From contig JAAYAM010000023.1 in the NCBI GenBank assembly GCA_012719355.1, positions 1 to 62,583 of the forward strand: a stretch of DNA of 62,583 bases, written 5' to 3'. Below the pieces are notes generated by a model. The model was not told the origin of the DNA and searched no databases. It was given only the letters and a program-made list of their open reading frames with translations. This DNA is from Acidobacteriota bacterium (GTDB taxonomy: Bacteria > Acidobacteriota > UBA6911). Positions within the stretch are counted from its first letter, which is position 1. Every line of letters starts with the position of its first letter. Positions 8,888 to 19,500 of this stretch are shown here, piece by piece. A program made the position numbers and the translations under genes.

Positions 8888-8901
8888 TTGATCTGCGTCA
8901 A
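8888..8901. promoter_or_regulatory. FNR/DNR-type binding site (TTGATCTGCGTCAA)
   Basis: This is the third TTGAT-N4-GTCAA box, between the end of the helicase gene and hcp. Bacterial hcp genes are commonly controlled by FNR, DNR, HcpR or NsrR. The site fits the CRP/FNR superfamily and not the NsrR consensus as I know it. Confidence 0.7.
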
Positions 8902-8969
8902 GAAAAGAACAATTAGTTTTCCGGATGTATGGCTTGATCCCATCAGTGAAGAGACTCGTCTGACGGCAG

Positions 8970-11900
8970 TCAGACTACTTCCCGCCATGCGTTCAGAAGC
9001 GGAAAGTAGAGTGCGGTCCGGACGGGACGGTCTTCCAATGCAGTGAAAAGAGTGTGATACCGGAGCATCTGTTCTCGATAGCGTTCGCGCTCGTTGTCCA
9101 AAAAATCGTCGATTCCTGCTCCCTCGTGTGAGCTTGATTTATAGTCGATCACCCAGCGGGTTCCTTCGCGGTCGATGAAGGTACGGTCTATTCTGGCGGT
9201 GACGATTCTGCCTTCCACCACTCCCGAAATCGAATACTCGCAGGCAGCGCCCTGATGATCGCCCAGCAGCCATTTCCCTCGTTCATCTGAAACCGCGCGC
9301 ACCAGCGCGCGCTCAACCTTGTCTGCCGATTCGGCCAGCTCGGCGGAAGGGACGCCGAGTGCGGCCAGTCCGGAGAGGTACGCAGTCCGGTGATTGCGCA
9401 GCCGTTCCTCATTCCATCGGGACAGTCCGTCATTTGCAATACGCCTGAGCATTTCGTGAACGACTGTTCCGATATGCCGCAGCGTATCTCCCACCCAGCG
9501 GAAGCTGATGCGTGCTTCATCGCTCTCAATCCTGACTTGTCTTCCTCCGGATTGCACTCCCGGCGGGAGTACGGGAAGCCTCCAGTCCGACACTAGGCGT
9601 TCGATGGTTTGAGGTGTTCTCTCCGGGCGTGATGTCTGACTGCCTGTCGTCGTAAAGTGTTGAAACGCTTCCCGGAAAACGGGCTCTGCAACTCCCCACA
9701 TGCGCTTCAGGAGCGAAGCCGATACAGGCTCTTTCAGCTGCGGGACGTCATTCTTGAGCGAATATTCCGTATGACCGATAAGGTGGAGTTCCCGCCTGGC
9801 ACGCGTGGCAGCCACATAAAGGAGCCTGCCGCACTCGTGCTCAGATTTGATGTCATTCACGCGTTTCAGATAATCGTATATCTTGTCCTTCTCTGCGCCG
9901 GCTGCATGTATCGGCGCCAGAAGCAGGTCGGGCGTCTTTCCCAGACGAGGCCTTTCCAGCCATAACATGAGGCGTGAATCGTCAGAGACAGGCTTTCGCC
10001 CCATCCCCGGAACGATCACGACGTCGAATTCAAGGCCCTTGGCTTTGTGTATCGACATGATCTGCAGGGATTCGTCAGCGTCGGGGTCAGGATCGGCGTA
10101 AAGCTGCGCAATGCGCTCTTCGAATGCCGCAATGTCGAGTGAGCCTCCTTCATCCATCTGTTCGAGAAGGTCGAAGAATGTTGATGCATCCTCGTTCTCA
10201 GAACGTGAACAGCAGGCCGGCCCACCGAGTCCGAGCCACACGCCCTCGACCCATGTCCGCAACGAACGCGGCCGTTCTTCAAGCGCTTCCCGGAGCACGG
10301 AACGTATCCGGAGCAGTCTCCTGCTTGCTTCCGGGCCGAGACTGGAGATCTGCGATTCATCGTTCATCAAATCCCATATCACGCGTTTCAGATCCGCGCC
10401 GGCAAGGGTGTGCAACTCTTCCAGCGTCATTCCGCACCATGGGGCTCTCAGGAGCGCAAGCCATGCGACCCGGTCGGCACGGTGCATCAGCGCGCGGGTG
10501 AGTGCGGTCAGGTCGCGTATCGCCGGAAGTTCCGCCAGCGGGTCGATCTCAACGGCACGGAAGCGCAGATTTGCCGCGCGCAATGCAGGAACAATACGGG
10601 TCAGGTGATTCCGGGCCCGGACCAGAATGGCCGTTTTACCTCTCCCTGCCGCCTTTGCCGCGCGGATGATGTCCACTACCTGCGCAGCCTCGGCGTCATC
10701 ATTGCGGCCGAAGAAAGGATGGATCAAAACTGCCGGATCAAGTCCGATGCCATGGACTGCTTCGGAGCGGCAGAACTGTATCGCCCCTGTGGTGATGTCG
10801 TCTTCCGCGGCCAGGATCCCGCCGAATGAGTCGTTCACCCAATCGACTATTCCCCGCTCCGACCGGAAATTGGCAGAGAGCCTGAGGAGTTCAAGACGCA
10901 GGCCGGCTATTCCTTCGCGTGAGGTCTTGAGAAAAAGCCCCACTTCAGCTTCGCGGAATCTGTAGATCGACTGCATGGGATCGCCGACGGCGAATATGGT
11001 GCGTCCGTCGGCGGGTTGCCAGTCTGCAATCAGCGCCTCCAGTAAGGAGAACTGACTGACCGATGTGTCCTGAAATTCGTCGATCAGGATATGCCTGATG
11101 CGGCCTGCAAATTCGCCGGAATTTCCAGATGCGGCGAGCGAGCGGCGTGCTGCCATCGACATCTCTACGAAATCGCAGACGCCACGGTTCCGAAACTGAC
11201 GCTTCAACTGCTCCGCCGCCGTCGGGAGGAGCTTAACCAGCGCGGCAAGCACCTGCCACTGTGATGTGGAAAACCCGGGATCAGGGAGATGACGCAGTTC
11301 ATCGAGTGAGAGCCGGAATGCTTCCGCATCGACAAGAGCCGAAATAAGCTGGATGGCGCGCTGCTTGAAAGGCTTGTCTGATGAAGGAAAGCCATTGCGG
11401 ACCGTTACGGTCTTTCGCCACTCCCCCTTCATCGTCAGTAGAGTGTCGGCAATCCCCAGCCAGGCGTTAAGATCATCCGGTCCCGGCAGCCCCACCATAT
11501 CGGCGCAGGCGACGGCAGGGGCATCGTGTCCCTCCGCCCGGAGATTGTTTCCGGCTTTTGCCGAGATTTCGACGATATGGCCGGATAATCCTTCAGGAAC
11601 TGACGCGCGCGCTTTATTGACTGCATCAACAATGACGTTGCGCAGTGCAAGTTCGAGCGCTTCCCGGTTGCCTTCCTGATCTCCTGTCGACGCGATATGG
11701 CGCAGCCATTGATCCCGCCTTTCCAGCATTCCGGCCAGCAGATTCTCTAGGGTCCGGAAGTCGTTATCCACGTGCGCAAGCAGGATCCCGGTTTCAGTAG
11801 ACCATCTGTCGTCCTCGAGGAGTTCCACGGTTGCACGCGCGGCCTCGAGATACAGCTCCTTGGCGTTCTCCATGATGGCGGGGGCTCCGCCCAGCCGCGA

Positions 11901-12296
11901 AAGCCAGGGCATCTGTCTTGTTATAGATGCGCATAGAGAATCAATGGTCTGGATCCTGAGGCGGCCGGGATTTTCCAGCAGCCGCCAGTTGAGCCCTTCG
12001 CTTCTCTCCCGGGCCCGGCGCGCCAGATTCCAGGTCAATGCCCTGTGAGGCTCCTTGGGCCGGGGATTTGAAGAATCGAGCAGGGCGTTCATTATGCGCC
12101 GGCGCATTTCCCCCGCGGCCTTGCGAGTGAATGTGATGGCTGTTATCTCTTCCGGCTGCGTTGCGGTGCCGAGAAGCGTCAGGTATCTCTGGATAAGGAG
12201 CTCCGTCTTGCCGGAACCTGCGGGAGACTGGACGATGAAAGAATGTTCCGGATCGAGCGCCCGCCTTCTCTGGTCAGTGTCAGAAAGCGGCATCAT
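8970..12296 (-). CDS. AddA-like UvrD-family helicase/nuclease
   Basis: The 1108-residue protein begins with a superfamily 1 helicase: Walker A SPAGSGKT at about 24-31, ITFTRKAAGEM, LIDEFQDTS, VGDPMQSIYRFR, SIHKAKGLEFD and VAATRARREL. It ends with a PD-(D/E)XK nuclease whose WVIDYKSS core lies near residue 1048. This is the architecture of AddA, which with AddB processes double-strand breaks for recombination. The start at 12296 forms an ATGA overlap with the upstream gene stop, with GGAGGAG just ahead. The tight coupling supports a two-subunit complex. No recC or recD is seen. Confidence 0.9.
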   Translation of the reverse strand: MMPLSDTDQRRRALDPEHSFIVQSPAGSGKTELLIQRYLTLLGTATQPEEITAITFTRKAAGEMRRRIMNALLDSSNPRPKEPHRALTWNLARRARERSEGLNWRLLENPGRLRIQTIDSLCASITRQMPWLSRLGGAPAIMENAKELYLEAARATVELLEDDRWSTETGILLAHVDNDFRTLENLLAGMLERRDQWLRHIASTGDQEGNREALELALRNVIVDAVNKARASVPEGLSGHIVEISAKAGNNLRAEGHDAPAVACADMVGLPGPDDLNAWLGIADTLLTMKGEWRKTVTVRNGFPSSDKPFKQRAIQLISALVDAEAFRLSLDELRHLPDPGFSTSQWQVLAALVKLLPTAAEQLKRQFRNRGVCDFVEMSMAARRSLAASGNSGEFAGRIRHILIDEFQDTSVSQFSLLEALIADWQPADGRTIFAVGDPMQSIYRFREAEVGLFLKTSREGIAGLRLELLRLSANFRSERGIVDWVNDSFGGILAAEDDITTGAIQFCRSEAVHGIGLDPAVLIHPFFGRNDDAEAAQVVDIIRAAKAAGRGKTAILVRARNHLTRIVPALRAANLRFRAVEIDPLAELPAIRDLTALTRALMHRADRVAWLALLRAPWCGMTLEELHTLAGADLKRVIWDLMNDESQISSLGPEASRRLLRIRSVLREALEERPRSLRTWVEGVWLGLGGPACCSRSENEDASTFFDLLEQMDEGGSLDIAAFEERIAQLYADPDPDADESLQIMSIHKAKGLEFDVVIVPGMGRKPVSDDSRLMLWLERPRLGKTPDLLLAPIHAAGAEKDKIYDYLKRVNDIKSEHECGRLLYVAATRARRELHLIGHTEYSLKNDVPQLKEPVSASLLKRMWGVAEPVFREAFQHFTTTGSQTSRPERTPQTIERLVSDWRLPVLPPGVQSGGRQVRIESDEARISFRWVGDTLRHIGTVVHEMLRRIANDGLSRWNEERLRNHRTAYLSGLAALGVPSAELAESADKVERALVRAVSDERGKWLLGDHQGAACEYSISGVVEGRIVTARIDRTFIDREGTRWVIDYKSSSHEGAGIDDFLDNERERYREQMLRYHTLFTALEDRPVRTALYFPLLNAWREVV

Positions 12297-14926
12297 TCCA
12301 TCTCCTCCTGTTCGACCAGCCGGTCGGCCTCGGAAATGCGGCAAAGGTATGCGAGGCCGCAGTATCTGCAGGTGTCGGCCTTCTTCGGGTCTGCCTCCGC
12401 ACGTCCCGCGCGGAAATCCGAGCCGAGTTTTTCCAGAACTGCGCGCCAGCCTCTGATTGATTCCGCAAGATCGACAGCTTTGCAGTGCATCATCTCAACC
12501 CCGTCATCCACCAGCCCGATGAACCGCAGTTCACCAATCCTGATTTTGGCGAACAGTACGCCTGCAAGCGGACTCTCATGGATGGTGCTGTAGAGTGGCA
12601 ACTGAGGTTCTTCAGGCCGGTCCGTCTCCCAGTAACGGAGCGTTGGCTTGCCGGTCTTGTAATCTATGATGATGTCGCGTCCGTCGGGGAGGCGGTCTAT
12701 GCGGTCGATCTTGACTTTGAATCGAATGCCGCTCAGTTCGGCAAATCTTTCGCCCTCGGGCTGTACAACTTCAAACGAAGCGCGGCGCTTTTCGAACTCA
12801 AGCCATCCGCCGATGAGGCGGACGAGCCTGCCGCGTTCAAGGGCGGCGAAGCGTCTTGGAAGCTTGATTCCACGCTGTTCTTCCAGACGCACTATCGCCG
12901 TCTCGACAGAGTCTTGGATGATGTCAGGCAGACCGCTTGTGGAGCAGAGTGCTTCGTGCGTCCTGAGCTGTTTCCATATCTCCTCGAGAACGGAATGAAC
13001 GAGAATCCCGCGCTGTCTCGCATCGAGTCCCGGAACAGGATCTTCCATTGGTTCCGCGCCGAGCCTGAGTTCAGCGAAAGCGCGAAAAGGACAGAGTGAC
13101 TGGTACTGGAAGACCTTGCTTCCGCCCCGCTGCCAGGCGCTCTCTGCGAGCGGCGGACCGTTCTCATCCACCAGCATTTCGACTTCCCGTGAATCACGGA
13201 TTGCGTCTGCGGCCGCAGGGCCGTTCCAAACGTTCAGGTCACCGGTCGCAGCCTCGGGAAGCCAGGCGATAAGAGGGCTTGGGGCAACTTCACGATCCTG
13301 TATCCGAACCGGGCAGCTCAATACGATATTTGATCCGCTGGTGAGCAGACGACGCGTGATCCGGGTTGAAAACTCGAGCTCCCTTTCAGGCGAGCAGCGG
13401 GGTACTCCCTTTTCACGCTGCAGCTGGATCGGGAGAAATGGATTCGGATTCGCCGCTCCCGGCCAGACCTCATCATGAAGGCCGGCGACCCAGAGATGAG
13501 TGAATCTTATCCCTGAAGCCTCGAGCGTTCCGAGGATCTGGACCGGCACATCTCCGGTTTCGGGCTGAAACATCGTTTCTCCGGCGATCCGTCTCAAAAC
13601 GGATACGGCCTCGCTGCGGGTGAGTGTCCCTTGCGTCATGCCCGTGGAGGCGAAGGTCGACAGCAGATCAGACCACGCCTGCATCGTCTGAAACTCGGGA
13701 CTGCTCGGCGTGAGGTCGCCGGGCCAGTTGAAGGCTTCCAGCATCAACGAAAACGTGCGGCTCCATTCTCCCGCAGTCTGGGCCTTCACCGATCCGGCGC
13801 GGCGGAACCACGCCGTGAGACCCTTTTCAAACAAAGGACACGGTGCGTCATGGCTGCGGCACAGGCGGCGCAGGTGGTCGGATGAGACGCGGTTGCCGCA
13901 CTGCTGTCTCATGCGCGCATCCAGCAGCGCCCTGTTTGTTCCCTCCGATTCGGCGCCCTGAATATACCGGTTCCGGAGCATATCGCTAAGCAGGTTCCAC
14001 TCATTCTCCTCGGGCGAAAGGCTGAGTATGGCGAATGCGCTTCTTATCATTGGGTGTCCGGAGAGCGAAGTGCCCGCCGAGAGATTGACAAGCGGCGCCG
14101 ACTGACCATTTCCCTGCAATTGTGCAGCCGGATCAAGGATCCCGGTGAAGATCCGTTCGATCATGTTGCGTCGCGACGTGAGGTCGGTGACGACTATTCC
14201 GATCCCACCTGTGACTCCCGATTCGAGCAGTGCCCGGGTCCATCGAGCCGCCGTTTCAATTTCAGCTTCAGGGCTTGAGAACGAAATTCGGACTGTGCGG
14301 GCGCCGGTCTCCAATTCGGCTGAATCAAGGTTCTCAACGCTGCATCCGGCGGCAGCTGCTGCGACGAAGAATTCGCGCTGTTGCGGCGTCAGATCATCAA
14401 ACCCGGCAAGAAGCACGCCCGGAGGGAGATTCAGCCTCCGCATATCGGCCTTCAGCACGTCGGGAATTATAGTCTTTTCGATCCACCGGTTCCGGCCGCA
14501 GATCTCCTGGAAACGCCGCACCCAGCGTGTGAATGCCCGGCTCTCTTCATTGCCGACCTTCTCGATCTCAGCCGGGTCGAGCCGGTATTCGCATGCAAGG
14601 CGCCATGCCTGCTGTGCTGTCGAAGCCGTGACGTGGAGTTGAAGGAGTTCTCCGGCCTCAGGCGCTTCCCTTATGATCTGTTCCCAGACCATCAGTTCCT
14701 GCCACCGGCTCATCAGGATCCGCGGTACGTCGAAGCTGTAGAGGAAATCCTGCCAGAGAGATTCAACCCAGCCGCCCCAGGTCATTATTGCGGGCGACTC
14801 CCAGGCCTTCAGTCCGGCCGACTGTTGCGATTGGTTGTATTCCAGCTGCAGGCAACGAGCCAGACGACGGGTCGCCGTAAGTATCAGCTTTCCCTGCTGT
14901 AGTGCGCGTAGAACCTGTACCTGCAT
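12293..14926 (-). CDS. AddB-like PD-(D/E)XK nuclease, partner of the AddA-like protein
   Basis: The 877-residue protein has a degenerate helicase-like N-terminal part and a RecB-type nuclease near residue 755 (IIIDYKTGKP). A cysteine at about 612 (SLCPFRAF) and a cluster near 850 (CRYCGLAYLC) bracket the nuclease, as in AddB-type iron-staple nucleases with a 4Fe-4S cluster. It resembles the group annotated as probable DNA repair protein next to AddA-like helicases (TIGR03623 type, from memory). It is the first gene of the pair and overlaps the next by ATGA. It has no intact Walker A that I can see, so motor activity would come from the partner. Confidence 0.82.
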   Translation of the reverse strand: MQVQVLRALQQGKLILTATRRLARCLQLEYNQSQQSAGLKAWESPAIMTWGGWVESLWQDFLYSFDVPRILMSRWQELMVWEQIIREAPEAGELLQLHVTASTAQQAWRLACEYRLDPAEIEKVGNEESRAFTRWVRRFQEICGRNRWIEKTIIPDVLKADMRRLNLPPGVLLAGFDDLTPQQREFFVAAAAAGCSVENLDSAELETGARTVRISFSSPEAEIETAARWTRALLESGVTGGIGIVVTDLTSRRNMIERIFTGILDPAAQLQGNGQSAPLVNLSAGTSLSGHPMIRSAFAILSLSPEENEWNLLSDMLRNRYIQGAESEGTNRALLDARMRQQCGNRVSSDHLRRLCRSHDAPCPLFEKGLTAWFRRAGSVKAQTAGEWSRTFSLMLEAFNWPGDLTPSSPEFQTMQAWSDLLSTFASTGMTQGTLTRSEAVSVLRRIAGETMFQPETGDVPVQILGTLEASGIRFTHLWVAGLHDEVWPGAANPNPFLPIQLQREKGVPRCSPERELEFSTRITRRLLTSGSNIVLSCPVRIQDREVAPSPLIAWLPEAATGDLNVWNGPAAADAIRDSREVEMLVDENGPPLAESAWQRGGSKVFQYQSLCPFRAFAELRLGAEPMEDPVPGLDARQRGILVHSVLEEIWKQLRTHEALCSTSGLPDIIQDSVETAIVRLEEQRGIKLPRRFAALERGRLVRLIGGWLEFEKRRASFEVVQPEGERFAELSGIRFKVKIDRIDRLPDGRDIIIDYKTGKPTLRYWETDRPEEPQLPLYSTIHESPLAGVLFAKIRIGELRFIGLVDDGVEMMHCKAVDLAESIRGWRAVLEKLGSDFRAGRAEADPKKADTCRYCGLAYLCRISEADRLVEQEEME

Positions 14927-15045
14927 TCCGCCTCCCGGCTTACGGGCGACATTCTAACCGCAGATTGCGATCGATTACAAACACCGCCGGAGGCGCGAAT
15001 TCAAGTAAGGCACTCAGCCCGTTGAAACTGGCAGTGAAGCTGAAG

Positions 15046-15333
15046 TCACGGAAGTGATTCCGGGAGTTTATCCGGACGTTCCTTGATGAAGCGTTCCCGG
15101 GCTTTCTTCACGAATCCTGTGAGGCAGATTGCAGACCAGGCACAGGCCGCCTCGCACATGCCGCATCCTGTGCATTGATCGACCTGATCAAGCCACGGAA
15201 CCATGGCACCCGGCTTCGATGTTTCGATCATGGAAAGGATGCCCTGAGGACACGCATCGGCACAGCATCCACAACCTTCGCAGTGTTCAGGAATAACCCA
15301 GGGAAGCGCACTATACCTTCTTGCCATATCCAT
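15046..15333 (-). CDS. Small 2x[4Fe-4S] ferredoxin-type protein
   Basis: The 95-residue protein has two ferredoxin motifs, CEGCGCCADACPQG and CTGCGMCEAACAWS. The second lacks the usual proline after the fourth cysteine, replaced by AW. A charged tail of about 25 residues follows. It probably carries electrons for an unlinked oxidoreductase, since no partner enzyme is adjacent. The gene stands alone, with 328 bases upstream free of genes. Confidence 0.85.
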   Translation of the reverse strand: MDMARRYSALPWVIPEHCEGCGCCADACPQGILSMIETSKPGAMVPWLDQVDQCTGCGMCEAACAWSAICLTGFVKKARERFIKERPDKLPESLP

Positions 15334-15661
15334 ATCCTCTTGGTTGAGGCGACTGATGTAGTTGTTACGCGATCGAGTCGACCCGTGATCTCACGCCTAA
15401 ATCCATAGAATCCTGCATCGCCGTTGGATCAATTGAAAACTGCGAAGAGGTTGATTGTCCGGCGTAATTCGCCGGACCGTTACCAGGAGTGCCGACCAGT
15501 GGTTGGCTGCCGTCCGCAGACTACACTGTCGGCCTTGTACAACAACACTGCGGCGTCATCCTGCCACTGTAACCACGCGGTAAATCCATGGACCTAGTTT
15601 TATCAACGGCTTTCCTCAATGTCAAACACATATTCGTTGTGCTGCGAGGAAGATCGCGACT
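15334..15661. other. 328-bp intergenic region with a perfect inverted repeat
   Basis: I find no convincing gene. The notable structure is GTCCGGCG-TAATT-CGCCGGAC at 15457-15477, a perfect 8-bp stem. It has no T tract and could be an operator or a terminator stem for the phosphoesterase transcript. No FNR-type box is present upstream of the ferredoxin. Confidence 0.5.
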
Positions 15662-16528
15662 TCATTTTTCACGCAATTCCCTGGTCGCGTGATCGAGATC
15701 GCACGGGTCAAACCTCACGAGCGCAAGGCCGGGCCCGTCGTGTGCTCCGGAGATTGCCAGAGTGCTGCCGATATACTCTTTCCAGATTCCGGTGATCCGT
15801 GCCGATTCGTGGACGTGGCCGTGCAGAGTCAGGAAGGGCCGCCGTGCCTCAATGAAGCGGCGCACTGCGATGCTGCCGATATGGACGTCCAGCTGGACGT
15901 GATCGACCATCTTGCCGTCCAGTGCCGCCCTGTCCAGCCCGCAGCCGTAAGGAGGCGCATGGAACAGTATTATGGCGCGGGAAAGATCTCTGTCCGCAGT
16001 CAGCTTCTCGAGGTCGTTGAGGATAGTTTCGTGTCTCAGGATTCCTTTCTGCACCTCGACAGAGAAGCAGCCCTCCTCGGGCGCAATGCAGAGCGGGTCC
16101 AGATAAGCTGATACATCGTAGCGTTCCCAGTCCTTCAGGAGGAAAGGGGTCGGAGGCACACAGGAGTAGCCGTATACATGGTAGCCTCCCCACTGCAGGC
16201 TGCGGTTATGCACATAGTTCCAGAGCGATTCCCGTTCGTATGCCCGCACCCGTTCCTCTTCGATTCGCACATCGTCGTTACCCAGTATCAGGAAGACCGC
16301 GGGATAATTCTTGCTCAGTTTCCTGCGTAGTCTTCTGAATCCCGGTGCCATGAAACCGTCGAGGAAATCTGCGTAGTCGTTCACCCCCAGGATGCCGCCC
16401 AAGCCTGAGGGGAAGAGATCACCGCCCATGAAGACAGCGGCGGGCTTTTCCTTCTCAATGCCGTCAAACAGCATGTCGTAGCGCTGTCGATTTCCGTGCA
16501 GATCGGAGACAAAAAAACAGACGGACAT
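15662..16528 (-). CDS. Cytoplasmic metallophosphoesterase
   Basis: The 288-residue protein has the calcineurin-like metal-binding motifs in order: SDLHGN (about 7-12), GGDLF, GNDD and, near the C-terminus, LHGHVHES. There is no signal peptide. The substrate is unknown; relatives hydrolyse phosphodiesters or phosphomonoesters. The start at 16528 (MSVCFF) is preferred over the ATG two codons earlier, because GAGG lies seven bases before it and almost touches the first. The gene follows the PEP-binding/nucleotidyltransferase gene by about 70 bases, so cotranscription is possible. Confidence 0.82.
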   Translation of the reverse strand: MSVCFFVSDLHGNRQRYDMLFDGIEKEKPAAVFMGGDLFPSGLGGILGVNDYADFLDGFMAPGFRRLRRKLSKNYPAVFLILGNDDVRIEEERVRAYERESLWNYVHNRSLQWGGYHVYGYSCVPPTPFLLKDWERYDVSAYLDPLCIAPEEGCFSVEVQKGILRHETILNDLEKLTADRDLSRAIILFHAPPYGCGLDRAALDGKMVDHVQLDVHIGSIAVRRFIEARRPFLTLHGHVHESARITGIWKEYIGSTLAISGAHDGPGLALVRFDPCDLDHATRELREK

Positions 16529-16597
16529 CACCATACCTCACAGATAATCCTACTATAGGACGGGAGGTTGCCGGATTCTCCGTCAGAAAAAGCCACT

Positions 16598-19500
16598 CTA
16601 TGTTTTGATTTTTCTGCCGAGAGGGATCGGGCGTGCGGGGTCGGTAATCGCCCCGATTTTCACGGCATAGCTGGTGCGGTTGCGGATGTCCTGGTCCGTA
16701 ACAAGGTGGACGTTGAGCAGGCCTTCTGTCTTATGCCCTGTCCTCAGGTAATTCATGTGGCTGAGGCAAAGGCTCCACCCTTCCAGCCATGTAAGGAGAT
16801 CGTGCTTCTGCACCTTCGTTCCTGCAAAATGGATCAGGAGGTCGACGTCGCTCTGAGGTCCGGCGGTTGCATTCTTGGTGCTGCCGAACAGGTACATCGC
16901 CTTTACTCCGAACCGGGCCGGGTCCATATGGTCGGCGATCTCTTCGACGCTGTGAAGCCGCCAGCGCCAGTGTTCATCAACCGTTTGCTCACTGTCACGC
17001 ATCCTGCGCCCGCCGCGGACAGGTCTTTCTTCAGGCTCCGTCTGCTGTGGAGTTAGGATGGCGACTGCTTCATCGAGTTCCCCATTCATCAGCACCTTGA
17101 GCATCATTCCCGGAGCCGTTCCCGGCAAATCGATCACCCGGACAGTCTCGGCCAGATGCGCGAATTCCGGGAGCAGTTCCGGCAGCCAGTTAGGCGATTC
17201 CTGAAGGATAGACTCGTTGAGGAACGTGCCCCAGCTTTCCGGGTAAAGGGGCAGATAACGGATTGAAGCCTCGACGAGATCCTGAAAGAAGTGCGTGCCG
17301 AAGGAGAGCTCGGGAACGTACTCTTTATGCTTCTGCGCAATCTCGATCAACATCGCCGTGTTGTTGATGTCCGAATACGATACGCTTACTCCCAGCCGTA
17401 TATCCCCGCGGCTCCCCCAGCGTCCCGGCCCCATCAGGATGAACTGACGCTTGGGCAGCAGCTGATTCAGGCGTCCGATGGCCTGGCCAACCGAAATCAG
17501 ATCGGAATGCTCCGGCAGCCGGGAGTATTCCTGCGGATCCACATAAACAATGTGGGTGATGCCCTGCACGGTGCCGTTGGTTACGTAACGGTTTGCGGAA
17601 AACACTATCCTGTCTTTCGGCACGTCCCGTGGGATAATCGCAGGCTGAGAGAGTGCCCCATAGCTTTGCGGCCGGCACTGAAGCAGGTAAAGGTGCTTTC
17701 CGTCATGCGCGAACTCGATATCTATAGGAGTTCCGTATTCCGATTCGAGGACCTTCAGCATTGTCGAGACCTGTTCCACAAACTGCGTTCGGCTGAGAAG
17801 CCCGTCGAAGGTCACGACCAGGTGGTCACGGTACTGATCTATTCCGATTCCCCATGGCTGCACCAGCCTCTCTTCCTGCAGAATCGAAACGAGCTGGTGC
17901 ACGTCAGGATACTCGTAGCCGAATTCCTGCATCAGCTTTCCTACCTCCACCGTTTCGAAAGAGCCGGTCTCGAGATCGATAACGTCGAGCTGTCTGGGAG
18001 AATACCGCACCTTTTCGTCGACGGTGACGTTGGTCCGCAGTGTGGGTTGTCCGGGGGAGACGAGAATCGGGTAATCGTCAAGGAGACGGTCGACCGCGCG
18101 CGTTCCGAGCCCTGGCACCATCCGGAGAAGCCCGTCTTCCCTGCGGATTCTGCGCGACCACTGGAATTCATTCCTGCTGAAGCCGACGCCGGCAAATGTG
18201 GGCATGTAGTAGCGGCCGATGCGAGTCCCGACCACTTCCTGTATCAGGATCCCCATTTCCTCATGAAGATCGATCAACCCACGTTCCTTCCGGTAGCCGA
18301 TCGGGTCGGGGCCGAAAGTCGATGCATACACTTCGGCGATCGCGTCCATCAGGGCAAGCAGGCGCTGGTGCTTGGTTCCCTGGTTGGCGATGAACAGGCT
18401 CTTGTATTTCCCCGCGAATGAAGTCCCCCAGCTGTCCTCCAGAAGGCTCGAACTGCGTACGATCAGCGGCACTTCCGCGAAATCGTCGAGGGCCATTGAG
18501 AGTCCGTTGACCATCTCGGGAGGGAAGGAGGCGTTCTTGAATACCTGGACTATCGATGGATACTCCTGTCGCACCTGGCCGATGTCCTTGTATTTATGCT
18601 CGACAATCTCCTCGAGGTCGTTATAGTTGATGAAGCTGAGGAGCCCGTCCGAGGTGATGTGCCAGGTCTTGGGGATTCTGACGTCTTTCAGGATCTCGTG
18701 GCCTTCCGAGTGTTTCTTCAGGATCTGCGATGCGACAAAGAGCCCCGCGCCTTTTCCCCCGAGCCTGCCATGGCTTCCCGCCGGGTAGATGATCCGAATC
18801 AGGAGATCACTGAAATCGTTAAGGCTGATAAACTGCCTGGCCACCTGAACAAACTGGGGATCGTCATTCAGCAACCGCTGTATCAGGGAAACCTGGAAGG
18901 TACGCTCTCTGGTAGGCGAGAGTTCTATTCCCTGGGGAAGGAGGTGTCGGAATCTTTCAATAGCCGCCGCAATCTCAGCCAGCGAAGAATTGGGATTCTC
19001 CAGGGTCTTTATCAGGAATCCTGAACGGTCTTCTTTGATGCACTTCTGGATGAAGTTCAGTATGTCCGCTTCAGGAAGATGCTCTCCGGCTATTTCGAAG
19101 ACTTCCCGGGCGACCGACAGCAGTTCCTGGCTTGCCGAGACTCTGGATGGACGGTTCTCATCCTGGATCTCTCCGGCGCCGTTGCGGGCCGGAGGCGGAC
19201 TGACGCGTTCGAGAATCCGGTGCGCCTCTTCCAATCCTCTCCACGTCAGCTGGTTCAGCATTTTTCTCGCAATGCGCGTGAGAAGCTTCGGATCGGTGCG
19301 TTTCAGCAGGTCAAGGATGATTGCCCATCCTTCGGAGGATTCGCCGTGCCGCTTTTCTCTGTCAAAAACCGCCTTGAGATTCTCGTGGAGTATCCGGTGT
19401 TTAAGACGGTCGGCTATCGTGTCTATCAGCTTGCGCTCTTCTTTCAGGAACGGGCCTTCGTCTGACTGAGGACGTTCTTCCGTGTAACAGACACTGATTC

